Shown piece by piece: positions 48,110-58,802 of a stretch of 64,000 nt of DNA. The position numbers and the translations under genes are program-made. The DNA is from Isoetes taiwanensis (Eukaryota; Streptophyta; Lycopodiopsida; Isoetales; Isoetaceae), in contig JAJEKV010000075.1 of assembly GCA_021234155.1 (NCBI GenBank), positions 4,792,230 to 4,856,229 on the forward strand, in the 5' to 3' direction. How positions within the stretch are numbered: the first letter of the stretch is position 1; each line of letters starts with the position of its first letter. The notes under the pieces were generated by a model that searched no databases, was not told where the DNA came from, and saw only the letters and a program-made list of their open reading frames with translations.

Positions 48110-49340
48110 AACAAGAATTTGCCAATTTTTGCACGTTTCTTCCTGAACACAGCAACTGAAATTTCACCTTCATAGTATAGAAAGACAATCTGCCTGTTGG
48201 ATCTGCATTTGCAATCATCAGAACAAAAATTATAACACATATGCATATGATATCATCACATTCAGAAACATTGAAAAACATTGAAGTACCTCACCTCGAT
48301 AATAGGTCTTTAAATTCTGATCCATGTGGTGACACTTGCCAACTCGTTCTTCTGAAATTGTACAAGGAAACAGGGCCAACGCTCTGCAACAGGAATACTC
48401 TGCAACAGCAATACTCTACCTAATAGGAAGAATAGACTGCCAATAAGAAGAAACGAAAGCGCCCAACAGGAAGGATCTAGTTCTGTCTGAGGGATTTCCT
48501 GAGAATTTTTAAGGTGCCATAGCTGACATTCACCGAGAATAATTTAATTTACGGGGACAAAAAAAACTTTTGGAAGGAACCCCTTAACTGCTGAAAATCC
48601 AATGAAATAACTGGAATCAACTACAAAAAGCAGAATACATGGAGAATACCTTGATCTCGAATTCAAAATGTTGTATGGTAGCTGTTAAAATGTCACTTAA
48701 AAGCATAGATGCAAGACAAGGACTAATTGGACAAAAAATCGAACATGGTAATGCTCACTTATGCAGTGAAAACCTAATATTTCTTTACCCAGCACTTATG
48801 TCCTAGTGCAACAGGAAGCTCGCAAATTAGAACTCCATGCTTGTGACACGAAGTTGCAGTTCACCAACATGCCTTGAAGATATAAATCTGCAGATAGCAA
48901 ATATATTTTTGCATTTTGTCAATTTCAAATTTGAGATATTAATCTAACTCTCAGAGCAATCATATCAAGTGATAGGTGTTGTACCATTTGGGCTTTTGAA
49001 GGTGAAATCAAATCGATTCCAAATTACTTAGCTAAAATCTAATCCAACCCATCTGCTTCATCTTACCATTCCCATTGCAGCATCAAGAAAAGCAAAACGA
49101 ATGCCAAGATGTTGTAGCCGGCTCTCCTGCAAGAGCCAATCCGTAGAAGAAAAAGAATGAAAAGCTGCATTAATTTAGTCTTGCACAAACAGCACAAGAA
49201 TAAACCAAGGAATGCTTAAAACAGAAGAAAAAATGAGAGATGTTCTTGACAGATCTACCATATCACTAGCATTACTGAAATCCGTCATCGCCGTAAGTGC
49301 TAAGTTGTCGCCCTTGAAGATCCTCCACCGCCATGGCTAT
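48110..49340 (-). pseudogene. unidentified small multi-exon gene or remnant
   Basis: Running leftward: ATG at about 49334 (MAVEDLQGRQLSTYGDDGF, followed by GTAATG); after CTTGCAG an exon-like ESRLQHLGIRFAFLDAAMGM ending at GTAAGA (49127-49068); after CTGCAG, FISSRHVGELQLRVTSMEF (48900-48845); LLSDILTATIQHFEFEIK ending at GTATTC (about 48690-48640); TSWQVSPHGSEFKDLLSR before GTGAGG (48345-48290); and after AATGCAG, QIVFLYYEGEISVAVFRKKR ending in a stop (48110-48210). Splice-site signals at most blocks argue for a real gene, but the phases I could follow do not all join and one path hits a stop. No family recognised. It could be a host gene or one captured by the surrounding CACTA DNA. Confidence 0.4.
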
Positions 49341-49349
49341 GCCGCAGAG

Positions 49350-50165
49350 GAAAGTTAGGGTTTGAAGAATTTAGGGCTAAATGCTATCGGCATGGATTTC
49401 TTCCCGCATATGTTGTTAAATTAATAAATCCAAATATTATAAGAAAACATATTTTCGACATGCAATCAAGAAAATTACCTTAATGCGGCAATGGATTCAG
49501 TGCATACCACAATAACCCTTGTATTGATAGAGTTCCCTACATGCCTATACATTAACCAAATTACTGAAATGCCCTTGGAAGACTACGACTGTTTGCATTC
49601 TTTGAGCAGGCTTGCAGAGAAATTTCGAAGCATAAGTTATAAAAATGCAATTGAATGCAAAACATTTTGGTGAACAAGTGCAATGTAAGAGATGCGCTTT
49701 TCCTTTGCTAAAGATGAGAAATTCTGGAGTTCAATAAGAGCTTTAAATTTGTGGCATCAATTCTATAGGATGAGAAGGACCGATATCAAGCGCTCTGTTG
49801 CCTGCCAAGATATTGCTGATATCATAAGATGTAATTTCTTTCATCTCGATGGTATGATAACTGGACTCTTCGTGATTTTGCCAAATTTTTGCAGTGCCGA
49901 CAATTATTTGCTTTGGCATTTTCAAAAACTTTAAAGAATCAATCATTCAATCGTCGATTCACTTGTATTGAAAACACCTATGGCCATGTCCTTTCTTTCT
50001 CAAAGACAGAAAGGGGCATAACTTCAAATAGTCCCACGATCTAGTTGCAAAAGCAAAATTGTAATTAAAGTACGAATGAGTAACGAGCATATAATCACAT
50101 TAGCATCTAAATAAGGTTCTGAGGTAAAAGTTGAGTTGCTCTAGAAAAGAACCCACGATTTCTAC
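49350..50165. other. unassigned spacer with short frames
   Basis: The + frame at 49692-49934 (MRFSFAKDEKFWSSIRALNL...) shows no domain. Nothing else is recognised. Confidence 0.3.
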
Positions 50166-50171
50166 ATGTGC

Positions 50172-50650
50172 GACCTGCTTTGCGTTGCAAATCTTCCATG
50201 ACGAGGCTAACACCAAGGGTACTAACACAGGCCTTCATGAACGGCAACATGTTTGTGGCTATCAAGGCCATTGCTGATGTCAATAGTCTAGGGGTATTCT
50301 TGTAATTTCATTGAATTTTTGGGGTTTCATCTAGGTATTTCCTTTAAAATCCACATGAATTTAGTAACCAAGGCATTTTGGAGCATTTCATTTATTGTCC
50401 GCATATTGGATGTTAACCCACGACCTTCTTTGCGTTGCAAATCTTCCATGAAGAGGCGAACACAAAGGGTACCAACATAGGGCTTCATGAACTGCAACAT
50501 GCTTGTGGTTATCAAGACCATTGCTGATGTTAACAGTCTAAGGTGTAATTTGGTTGAATTTTTAGGGTTTCATCTAGGTAATTCCTTTAAAATGAACATG
50601 AAGTTAGTTGACCATGGCATTTTGGAGCATTTCATTTATTGTCCCGTACA
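50172..50650 (+). repeat. tandem duplication, ~250-bp period
   Basis: The blocks 50172-50410 and 50423-50650 share TTTGCGTTGCAAATCTTCCA, GCCTTCATGAAC-like, CATTGCTGATGT and GCATTTTGGAGCATTTCATT words in order, with about 10-15% differences. Confidence 0.85.
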
Positions 50651-52445
50651 TTGGAAACATGCAACAACGAGAGTATATAATACGATAACCTTTTTCTTGA
50701 TCACACTATTATATTGCTATTGTTCATTTGTACATTCTATTCTATTCCCCGTGAACGTTAAAATTACGCTCGCCCACCTGCCTGCCTACGATATATCTAC
50801 ACAGGGGGTGACTCTTTGAATTTCTTTAAAATTGGATGCAAAACAGAAACAGAAGAAGCAGAAGTCTGTTTGAAGCACTGTGTGTAGAACCAGCACGCCT
50901 TAACCTTTAGATTACAAAAGTAACAAAACGAAAAACCCTTATCCTAACTAGAGGAGAAATACACTCAGAACCTAGAATTACTCCAAATACCTTTCAAAAC
51001 AATGAATGTAGTGAAAATCCACTTTGTGATATCCTTTAGTCAGCAAGAATATCGGAGTGGATCATGAATGTCGTAGTATTCACTCCAGCAGCAAGAATCT
51101 AGAGGGAAAAATGTATGGATTTTGATGCATATATATGGACAGTGTTCATGGAACCACATGGGCTGTGAAAGATAGCAACCGTGGATTGTTTCAGCCAATG
51201 GAAATCTATTCTATTCTATTCTAATAGCCCATAAAGGGTGCACGCTAGAAATACTATTTAATACATCTCAATGAATACGGCGACAAAATCATAGAAAAAC
51301 CATGTGAAAAGGCATATAAATATATAAAAATGGCCCCCTTGTCATTGTGCTATATATGCTAGTTGGTCGCTAACATGGTATTCTTAACTTTAGCACAAGA
51401 ATGCAATAAAAGAAATAAACTTGGTATGGTATTAAATAGATAGATAGGGTTTTATACGTCCATTAGGACCCAAACAACAAGGGAAGCGGAAAAAATACAA
51501 AATAAAGATAATGTTAATGCTACTTAAGTTATCTAGACATAGACAATTCAAGGATTGGAAGGCCATTGGTCTAGAATGATTGTTGCGCCTCCTCTGCACA
51601 CCATCCATTTCTTTTGCAGGAGGGTAGCCCTCACATTGCAAAGCTCCGCCTTACAATTACACAATTGAAGAGGAGAGAGGTTCTACTATACGGAGAAACT
51701 AGTCCCTCTGAGATGCTTGCCATGTTGAAGAACATGTAGGCGGCTGAGAGCATCTTACAATTATGTTATCCTCCAAATATCATATTCAGTCCGGACCTCA
51801 CTCAACAGGTGTATGTCATCGTATCACACATTTCCTATACTCCTTCTTCCTCAACCCTTAATACAATTCTTCATACAAGATAGTAATATTTTGTCAAGTT
51901 AGCATTCCTCTTATGCCTTGACATATACTTTGACACTATATATTCATCCTCTTATATGGGTATATCTAAAAGTAGTTGTGGGGTTTAAAAATAACTTTGA
52001 ATGTGCAATCAAAATTGGTTTAGTATACAGTGCAAGGACCTGAAGTGATATTAGATAAGTATTTCTTGTTGTTCATTCTACTAAGACATCTCAACGTGCC
52101 GACCAAAGCCATGTAATGTACATTGATGAATTTTGGGCATAATAAAGCTAGCCTTCAAACCATGTCAAAATTTATGATAGTTTTATTGTGGCAACTACTC
52201 GTATTAACGAACCACTATGTATGCACAAAAGTATTTCATAAACCACAACTAGTTTTAATATATCACTATGGCATTAATAACTAGCATTGATAACCATGTC
52301 ACAAACCACTATAGTTTTGACAAACCACTATGGCATGTGGTTTTCTTCTATCAAAGAAATTCATGCATAAAAAACTACGTGTACTATGGTTTTTATGTGA
52401 TCTAATGCTGGTTAAATGTAGTAGTTCATTTTTGGGCTCCTTGTG
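50651..52445. other. AT-rich spacer downstream of the SET-domain gene
   Basis: No gene recognised. The AAACCACTATG word recurs several times at 52215-52345. A small TTCTA repeat lies at 51208-51222. Confidence 0.4.
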
Positions 52446-52450
52446 CATCA

Positions 52451-53798
52451 TCAAAGGACCTCCAGTATTGGTCTACCGTATTCATATTCAATGAACAATT
52501 CATCACCAATACACAATGTTTTTATAGCATAAACCATGATATATCTCCCGTCAATTTTACGCCTAAAAAATTCTTCTTGGTCTTTGTTTGCCTCGACAAA
52601 TTCACAATTGGTAGCTTCAGGATTCTCGATAGAGCTATTAATAAAAGCAGCAAGGTTTCCATGCAACTGAGGACGACCATCAATATATGTGAAGCTAGTC
52701 AGGGCTTGGATATTGTTAGTGCATTTGAATTTAGGCCATAGATGAGCATACTAATCGATGCTTACTCAATTTATGCCAAGTGTCCAGTTATATTCGGGAC
52801 CTACATATGGCATTAAAGGAACAGTCATTACCATCTTTGACTTTTGTATTCGGCTATAATATATAATCCCAGCCAAAGCACCGGGACCCACTATTTTTAA
52901 TCATATAATCGCCTACCCCAATATGTAAATTGCTCCCCATAAATAATTGGCTTGCCTCTAGGCCATGCATTGAATTTCTTACGATCTTTGTCCAGCAGAA
53001 GGGCTGGACCAAATGGACTAGTGAAGGTGGAAGATTATTTTCTTTCTATATGATCTAGTACATTCCAATTTTGATGAACATTGTCATTCCCTCCAATCTT
53101 GGCAACAGCGACCATTGCACAGCATCGAGTTCTATCACGTGAATGGGATACTCTTTGCGGAAGTTGATGGCTTTCTTTTGTAGGGTTTTCTATGAGCGCA
53201 TTCATAGTATCAACATCATCTACTTCTAATGACAACATAACCCCAAAATCTATATATTGCTTCGAGCTCACTTCATTCTCAATTTCTTCCTAACAAAAAT
53301 ACAAGCAAACTAAGTTAAGGCGTCGATTCAAGTACATGAGAGTAGTTGATTCGAGTTCATGAGATTAGGTGTATTATACCTCGTTGGAATACCCCACATG
53401 CGTCCCGAAACCTGGATTTGTCGGGCATTCACCATATTTATCAACATGGTCGAGGACAGTCTTTCTCATCCGTTTTATTTGTCCTTTGCACATGGAACAA
53501 TTGCAATATAACCGCTCTGTCAAGTACAACTGCAAAAAAAAAAAAGTAACATCAAGATATAAAGTTAACTAATCATTCGAAACATGTTTATTGTACATAC
53601 ATCGGCGGCATTCATTTCATGCACACCACCAAAGCCTCTAGGAAGACTCGGTCCACTGGGTCTAATTGGACTATTTGTGGCAATTGTTGGGGTAACATTC
53701 TTGCGCAACTCGCCATGTAACCTTCTCAAAGCTTTCTGTCTCACTTTACGTTCAAATTCCTTCTGACGTTCGTCCATGTTGTTTTTACTAGTAAACAA
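52451..53798 (-). pseudogene. CxCxxC-motif plus SET-domain protein of CACTA-type DNA, frameshifted
   Basis: Exon 1 (53798-53601) encodes a basic helical start (DERQKEFERKVRQKALRRLH) and ends at GTATGT. Intron 53530-53600 joins in frame to LYLTERLYCNCSMCKGQ, KTVLDHVDKYGECP (a Cys-rich, zinc-ribbon-like motif). Intron 53290-53379 joins in frame to EEIENEVSSKQYIDFGVML. After a frameshift, FGPALLLDKDRKKFNAWPRG and PIIYGEQFTYWG follow; then, in further frames, a SET domain: GPGALAGIIYYSRIQKSKMV, YIDGRPQLHGNLAAFINSS, NCEFV, IMVYAIKTLCIGDELFIEYE and YGRP (52870-52455). SET enzymes methylate protein lysines. The RFINHS-like, NC and GDELxxEYxYG elements are present. It lies 2.0 kb from the right CACTA terminus on the transposase strand, so it is probably the element's second gene. 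At least two frameshifts are seen. Confidence 0.7.
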
Positions 53799-53939
53799 TA
53801 AAAATATTAATAAAAAACCATGTAATAATATAATAAATATAAATATCCATGTTTTTTTTTAGATTTTATCAAATGTTTCTTCTTAAGATTTAGATTGATA
53901 CAACGTTTATGATATTTAGAAAGCATTTGATTGAAGGGT

Positions 53940-54110
53940 GCCCGAACCCGATACATCTAGTCCTCTCCATTTGAAATGGAGTCGACCAGTACCTATCACG
54001 CAACCTTTCAAATCTTTTGTAACCTATGAAGATTGAAACTTCTGTTCTGAGGTGCATAAACCCGATACGTCTAGTCTTCTCCATTCGGGATGGAGCCGAC
54101 TCGTACCTTG
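53940..54110 (+). repeat. pair of ~115-bp repeats with CTAGTCTTCTCC
   Basis: AACCCGATACATCTAGTCCT and AACCCGATACGTCTAGTCTT start the shared parts at 53944 and 54059. Each continues with a short hairpin (CTCCATTTGAAATGGAG in the first) and GTACCT. Related to the 34076-34576 units. Confidence 0.75.
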
Positions 54111-54319
54111 ATCATGCATCCCTCAAGTTTTTAACATACTTTCAAGATTCAATCTTCTAATCTATTAGCATTTGGAGGTGTTTAACTCTAAAACCACAAA
54201 GATTAACAACTAGCAGAGATCTTACCTTATGAAGACCCACGGGCGCAAAAAAAAACCGAAAGCAATGAGACAAAATAACAATGGAATGGAAAAAATAACC
54301 CGGTCGGGTTCCCGCCATA

Positions 54320-54610
54320 TTTAACGTCGTTTATCGACGTCTGTACAACGTCGTTCAACGACGGCCCGGCGCGGGTTGACACCCAGCATGCCACGTCGGC
54401 CGCAGGCGTCGGATGCCGCCTCATATGCCACGTCAGTTACCAGCTAAGACGTCGTTGAACGACGTCTAACTGGTGGTTTTTGACACCTAGGCATGCCCGC
54501 GTCGGGTAGGGGCGTCGTGATGCCCCCCTCAGATGCCACGTCAGATGATCAAGACGTCGTTCAACGACGTTAAAAGTTCATAACATCGTTAAACGACGAC
54601 CTGTGTTTGT
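54320..54610. repeat. ACGTCGTTnAACGACGT palindrome cluster, inner
   Basis: Interrupted palindromes such as ACGTCGTTCAACGACG (54344) and GACGTCGTTGAACGACGTC (54450), plus variants at 54550 and 54585. They are of the kind used as transposase-binding subterminal repeats in CACTA elements. Confidence 0.8.
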
Positions 54611-54654
54611 GTGTCCAACATGCATGTCGTGGCATGGTGCTGGTGCCAAATACG

Positions 54655-54700
54655 AACCCTAACCCTAACCCTAACCCTAACCCTAACCCTAACCTAACCT
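54655..54700 (+). repeat. interstitial telomere-like repeat (AACCCT)6
   Basis: Six perfect AACCCT units followed by two AACCT units. The unit is CCCTAA/TTAGGG (6 bp), not the 7-bp CCCTAAA typical of most plants. It sits inside the subterminal part of the CACTA element. Confidence 0.95.
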
Positions 54701-54734
54701 TACATCCCGCGTAAGTGGATCCATCAATGAGGCT

Positions 54735-55091
54735 TTGTTATTCTTATCTTTTGAGTGTTCTTGCCTATCTTGCTATAATGGTCCCAAGAAAGCTAAAGAC
54801 CACCTTAAGCGATATGTTCCTTCTAGCAGTAATCCTCCTCCTCCTCCAAGGGAAGACACCTCCAGCAACCCCCCTGCTTCTCCCGCTGAGAACCCTCCCT
54901 TCACCATCGTGGCAAAGATGAGTGAAAATGAGCTTCTGATTGCACTAACATCTGGCGTTCCCTGCGGGGAACGACTGGTAGAATGGCTCACCGAGCCAAA
55001 CAAAGAGAAAACGACGTTAATGGTGCAGATAATGATGCAAATGGTTGCATCAAACTGTCACGTCCTCAGGATGGACATAAGTAATGTATAA
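54735..55091 (+). CDS. small CxCxxC-motif protein (118 aa), transposon-associated
   Basis: Reads FECSCLSCYNGPKKAKDHLK then RYVP, a Pro/Ser-rich linker, and a helical end MSENELLIALTSGVPCGERL. The spacing C-x-C-x2-C followed by a basic helix and RY resembles the Cys-rich motif of the SET-domain gene on the other strand (YCNCSMCKGQ...DKYGECP). It lies between two blocks of CACTA subterminal palindromes. It may be an accessory DNA-binding protein or an exon of a longer gene, since the frame is open at the 5' side. The ATG choice is uncertain. Confidence 0.4.
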   Translation: MLFLSFECSCLSCYNGPKKAKDHLKRYVPSSSNPPPPPREDTSSNPPASPAENPPFTIVAKMSENELLIALTSGVPCGERLVEWLTEPNKEKTTLMVQIMMQMVASNCHVLRMDISNV

Positions 55092-55099
55092 GCTTTTTT

Positions 55100-55689
55100 T
55101 ATGAATGGAAACAATCAGTTTTTTTTATTTATTTGTGTTATTTGTATTGTATGTTGTTTTTACTTTATGTTAAACAAGCACAAGTTTCGCGTCACCGCCA
55201 TTATCGAAGCCGGTCTTGATCGGTTAAACGAACCGGCCGGACCTTGCACCGCAACAAACTAATGCATTCTTCATTAACGCCGATGAACGACGCCTAAATG
55301 ATCGACGTCACGCCACGCGTAAAAGCCGCCAGCAATAAAGACTACCATGCCATCGGCCAGCCGACGCGACATCGCCGGCTCTACGTCGTCGCTCATCGAC
55401 GACAAGCGACGCATTAACATCGCCGGCCGCGCCGGCTGTCCACAAAGACCGAACTTGCAGGCATGGTAAACACGCCGCTTTTTTGCGACATCGCTTATCG
55501 ACGCCGGTTGACGCGTCGACACGCCGCCGGCGTGCTGACTTTGTCCACGCCCGGCGTGCACACGCGAGTGCATGGTGGACAAGCCAGTTCGGCCGATCGA
55601 TAACGACGCCGCTACGACGGTTACACACGAAAGCGTGCCAGCTTGGCAAAAAGACCATGCCACGCTGGCCGTCGCGACACGTCAGCCCT
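55100..55689. other. CpG-rich subterminal DNA of the CACTA element
   Basis: Dense in CG (GCCGGCCGCGCCGGC near 55420). Overlapping open frames on both strands (55274-55745) encode Arg/Ala/Val low complexity and are attributed to base composition. Confidence 0.5.
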
Positions 55690-55812
55690 GGGCGTCGTCG
55701 ATGAACGACGTCGCGAGGACGTCCAACGACGTCAAGGTTGTTCAACGACGTTGACGTCGTTGTTCGACGACTTGACGTCGTTGTTCAACGTCTGAACGTC
55801 GTTGAACGTCGA
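55690..55812. repeat. ACGTCGTT palindrome cluster, outer
   Basis: Six or more ACGTCGTT/AACGACGT words in 120 bp adjoining the terminal repeat, several as interrupted palindromes (for example GACGTCGTTGTTCGACGAC). Confidence 0.85.
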
Positions 55813-55827
55813 CTGTTCCTTGTAGTG
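55813..55827 (-). repeat. right terminus of a CACTA element
   Basis: The + strand ends CTGTTCCTTGTAGTG, so the minus strand begins CACTACAAGGAACAG, the classical CACTA start. The ACGTCGTT subterminal repeats abut it. The 3-bp target duplication cannot be checked because no matching left end was found. Confidence 0.8.
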
Positions 55828-56490
55828 TGATTGCTTTGATCGTACAAATATGGAGAAGAGAAGGCACTATCCAACGTTAAATGCTTCCATGTTCTCAAAT
55901 CCTTGGCAAAATTTGTTCGATAAATATTTTGACACCATGCCTTAATCGATGAAAACTAACAAAATGAAAACGGAAATTGAAGGGAAGAAGGGTGCCAGTA
56001 GATGGGTTTGATGAGTGTTCAAAAGGTCATTTCAAATGGGGCAAGTCAATACAATTCAAACTCCACTAAATCGACAGGTTTATCATTTTAAGTGCCACAA
56101 TTCCATAATGCCCTTTAGTCAATCTTATGAAATACATATAACATTAGGGAGATGTTGAACGACGCATCAAATCATGTTCTTTGATAAGATACATCTTTCA
56201 TATTCTTGATCTCATGCTCTTGGGTTATTCAGCATATAGAGAACATTGTAGATCCACTCAGTAGCCCATTCAGGTAAAGTGTGATCTTCTTTGTTGTTCC
56301 TTAATCCTACTCCTAAATCAATAACAACTACCATTTCAGACCTATAATATATACTTCCACAAACCACTTTAACCACATATTAGACCACCCAAATTTCATA
56401 ATGGCAACTGCTCTACATTACCCTCGCCCCCACCAAGGCACATTATTTATGCCGGCTAACAATAAAACAACTGCCTCTTCAAGTTATGAG
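55828..56490. other. unassigned spacer
   Basis: No gene or repeat recognised between the CACTA terminus and the Helitron-like end. Confidence 0.4.
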
Positions 56491-56494
56491 TAAA

Positions 56495-56522
56495 GCCCGG
56501 CAACGCCGGGCACCATAACTAG
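56495..56522 (+). mobile_element. Helitron-like 3' terminus
   Basis: A perfect 7-bp GC stem with a 3-base loop, GCCCGGC-AAC-GCCGGGC (56495-56511), is followed 7 bases later by CTAG (56519-56522) and then T. This matches the Helitron 3' end: a short hairpin just before CTRR, inserted before T. The 5' TC end was not located. Confidence 0.6.
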
Positions 56523-56565
56523 TGTAACAATAGATGCCAAATAGTAGGTGCACGTAGTAGTGCTA

Positions 56566-56634
56566 ATTTTACTACCAGGAATTAAAAATCCCCGCCCTTT
56601 CGGGTTTTCGAGGGAAAAAACTTAGTACGAAAAT
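56566..56634. repeat. small hairpin element, copy 2
   Basis: Core ATTAAAAATCCCCGCCCTTT then CGGGTTTTCGAGGG. The arms are ATTTTACTA and TAGTA-cga-AAAT, which pair. Compare 7651-7713, whose arms differ but also pair. Confidence 0.6.
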
Positions 56635-56910
56635 ATACACTGCCATACAATAATGTTTATGATGTTTGTGATATATATCTGAAATGGTTCAAGCAACTTA
56701 TTTGTTTCTTCATTATGGTTTTATCTCTTCTCTACTTTTGAACTTAGGGTTAAAAAAGTTCCCTTTTTTTGTAACAAAGCTTTTTACACACGTTAATATG
56801 TAGCACAATAACAGTGGGTTCCAGGAGGGTCTGATATGGATGATCCTTGTGATCATAGACCATACCCCCAAAACAATTGAATAGCTTATCATTAAAAAGA
56901 AAAAAAAATA

Positions 56911-58090
56911 TAGATTCAACAACTAAAACAAGTACGCTAGTTTGATGGTTGCATTGGTTAAAGCATTCTTATTAAGATGTCGAATTTTTTTTGTGGAGGT
57001 TCGAGTCTCCATATCTCAAATTCGAAAATGTTAGGTGAACTTGTATAGAGATGAGTCCTCGTATTTCATATTCCAAAACCTTAGGAGAACCTGTATTTCT
57101 TATTTCAAAATTGTAGGCTGCCCGTGTCATAAATGACCATAATCGAAAAAAGAGGCACCTAGAAGCCCAACATACGATGTGGGCCATAGAATGAACAGAT
57201 CCGACAAATGAGGTAGTCCAGGTGCACGTCATTTAGAATATGTAGCACAATAACAGGGGGTTCTAGAGGGATTTGATATAGATGTATGAATTACTATTCT
57301 TGAGTCCATAGAATAGAATAGAATAGAATAGTTTTTTTAACAACTATACCCCCAAAACAACTGAATAGCTTATCATTTAAAAGAAAAAGAAAAAACATAG
57401 ATTCGACAGACAAAGTAAGCACGCTAGTTTGCTGGTTGCATTGGTTAAAGCTTTTTGTTTTTAGATATCGAATTCTTTTGGTAGATGCTCGAGTTTCCGT
57501 ATCTCATAACGTGTTCCAGGGGATTTGATATGGATGCACAAATCACTATCCTTCAGACCATAGACCATACCTTCAAAACAATTGAATAGCTTATCATTAA
57601 AAAAAAAAAAGAAACATAGGTTCAACAGATAAAATAAGCATGTTAGTTTGTTGGTTGCATTGGTTAAAAGCATTCTTATTAAGATATCAATTCTTTTAGT
57701 GGAGGTTTGGAGGTTTGAGTCTCCATATCTCAAATTCAAAATGTTAGGTGAACTTGTATAGAGGTGAGTCCCTTATTTCATATTCCAAAACCTTAGAAGA
57801 TCTCCTATTCCATATTTTAAAAATCATAGGTGCCCCCTAGTCATAAATGACCATTGTCGAAACAAGAGGCATCCGAAACTCCAAAGATAACGATCACGGG
57901 CCATATGATGGACAGATCCAATGATTGAGGTAGTCCAGGGTGCACCTCGCTTAGAATATGTACCACGATAATAGGGGGTTCCAGGGGGATTTGGTATGGA
58001 TGCATGAATCACTATCCTTGAGACCATAGACCATACCCCCAAAACAATTGAATAGCTTATCATTAAAAAAAAAAAAAAAAAAAAAAAAAA
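56911..58090 (+). mobile_element. head-to-tail array of a tRNA-headed SINE (copy A)
   Basis: Three units: 56911-57396, a short internally deleted one at 57397-57610, and 57611-58090; a headless tail precedes them (about 56795-56908). Each head has TGGTTGCATTGGTTAAAGC (A-box/D-arm-like) and about 50 bases later a GGTTCGAGTCTCC-type B box/T-arm. Each unit ends TGAATAGCTTATCATTAAAA with an A-run, 25 A in the last. The body is ~480 bp. Joining of units through their A-tails suggests insertion of each copy into the tail of another, or tandem amplification. Confidence 0.75.
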
Positions 58091-58733
58091 GCCGGCTGAA
58101 CTAGTTAACCTAGACCAGACATTTACCTCGGTCAATCCCTTGGTAATATTATCATCCTACTACTGGCCTGAGTCTATCCAGCATAGTATCTTTTTACCCA
58201 TTTTACTCAGCCATAACATCTGTCCAAATAGCACTTAAGTAACTTTGTACAATTTTTATATATTCACATGGTCAAAGTTTACATCTGGACAACTAGCATT
58301 TTATTTCAATAGAAACCATTTGTATAGCACTAGCATCTCTCAACTTATTTTAAAACCAGATATATTCCCCTATGCATGGTAAGACTCTACTCCTAAGAGT
58401 ATTTGGACACTTTGTGGCCTTTGTACTTACTGCACTAGATTTTCAGCAAGATACAAATTCTGTATATGTATTCCGCTTGGTCTATAAGCCAAGAACCAGA
58501 ATCTAAAGTGAGAGAAATAAACCAAAATGTCTTATTGACAATTGTAGCCATCATGTAGATGCCCATGCCACTATCAAGATTGTTTGTCAGCTACGAATTC
58601 TTCCAACACTCCATCATTCTTCCAGCCAAATCCAACTAAAAACGCAAAAGGAACAATGGGAAGAAAATCACGTACCTGCACCATAACTAGTGTAACAATA
58701 GATGCCAAATAGTAGGTGCACGTAGTAGTGCTA

Positions 58734-58802
58734 ATTTTACTACCAGGAATTAAAAATCCCCGCCCTTTCGGGTTTTCGAGGGAAAAAACTTAGTACGAAA
58801 AT
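58734..58802. repeat. small hairpin element, copy 3
   Basis: Essentially identical to the 56566-56634 copy, as it lies in the segmental duplicate. Confidence 0.6.

Larger units (their letters stand above)
56511..58680 (+). repeat. ~2.17-kb segmental repeat, copy A
   Basis: Starts CACCATAACTAG and repeats immediately as copy B (58681 onward) with high identity, including SINE copies, the hairpin element and AT-rich DNA. The start coincides with the Helitron-like 3' end. Confidence 0.9.

Noticed and set aside
55274-55745. 129- and 145-codon minus-strand frames
   Set aside because: Arg/Ala/Val-rich and overlapping in two frames; explained by the GC- and CpG-rich subterminal repeats.
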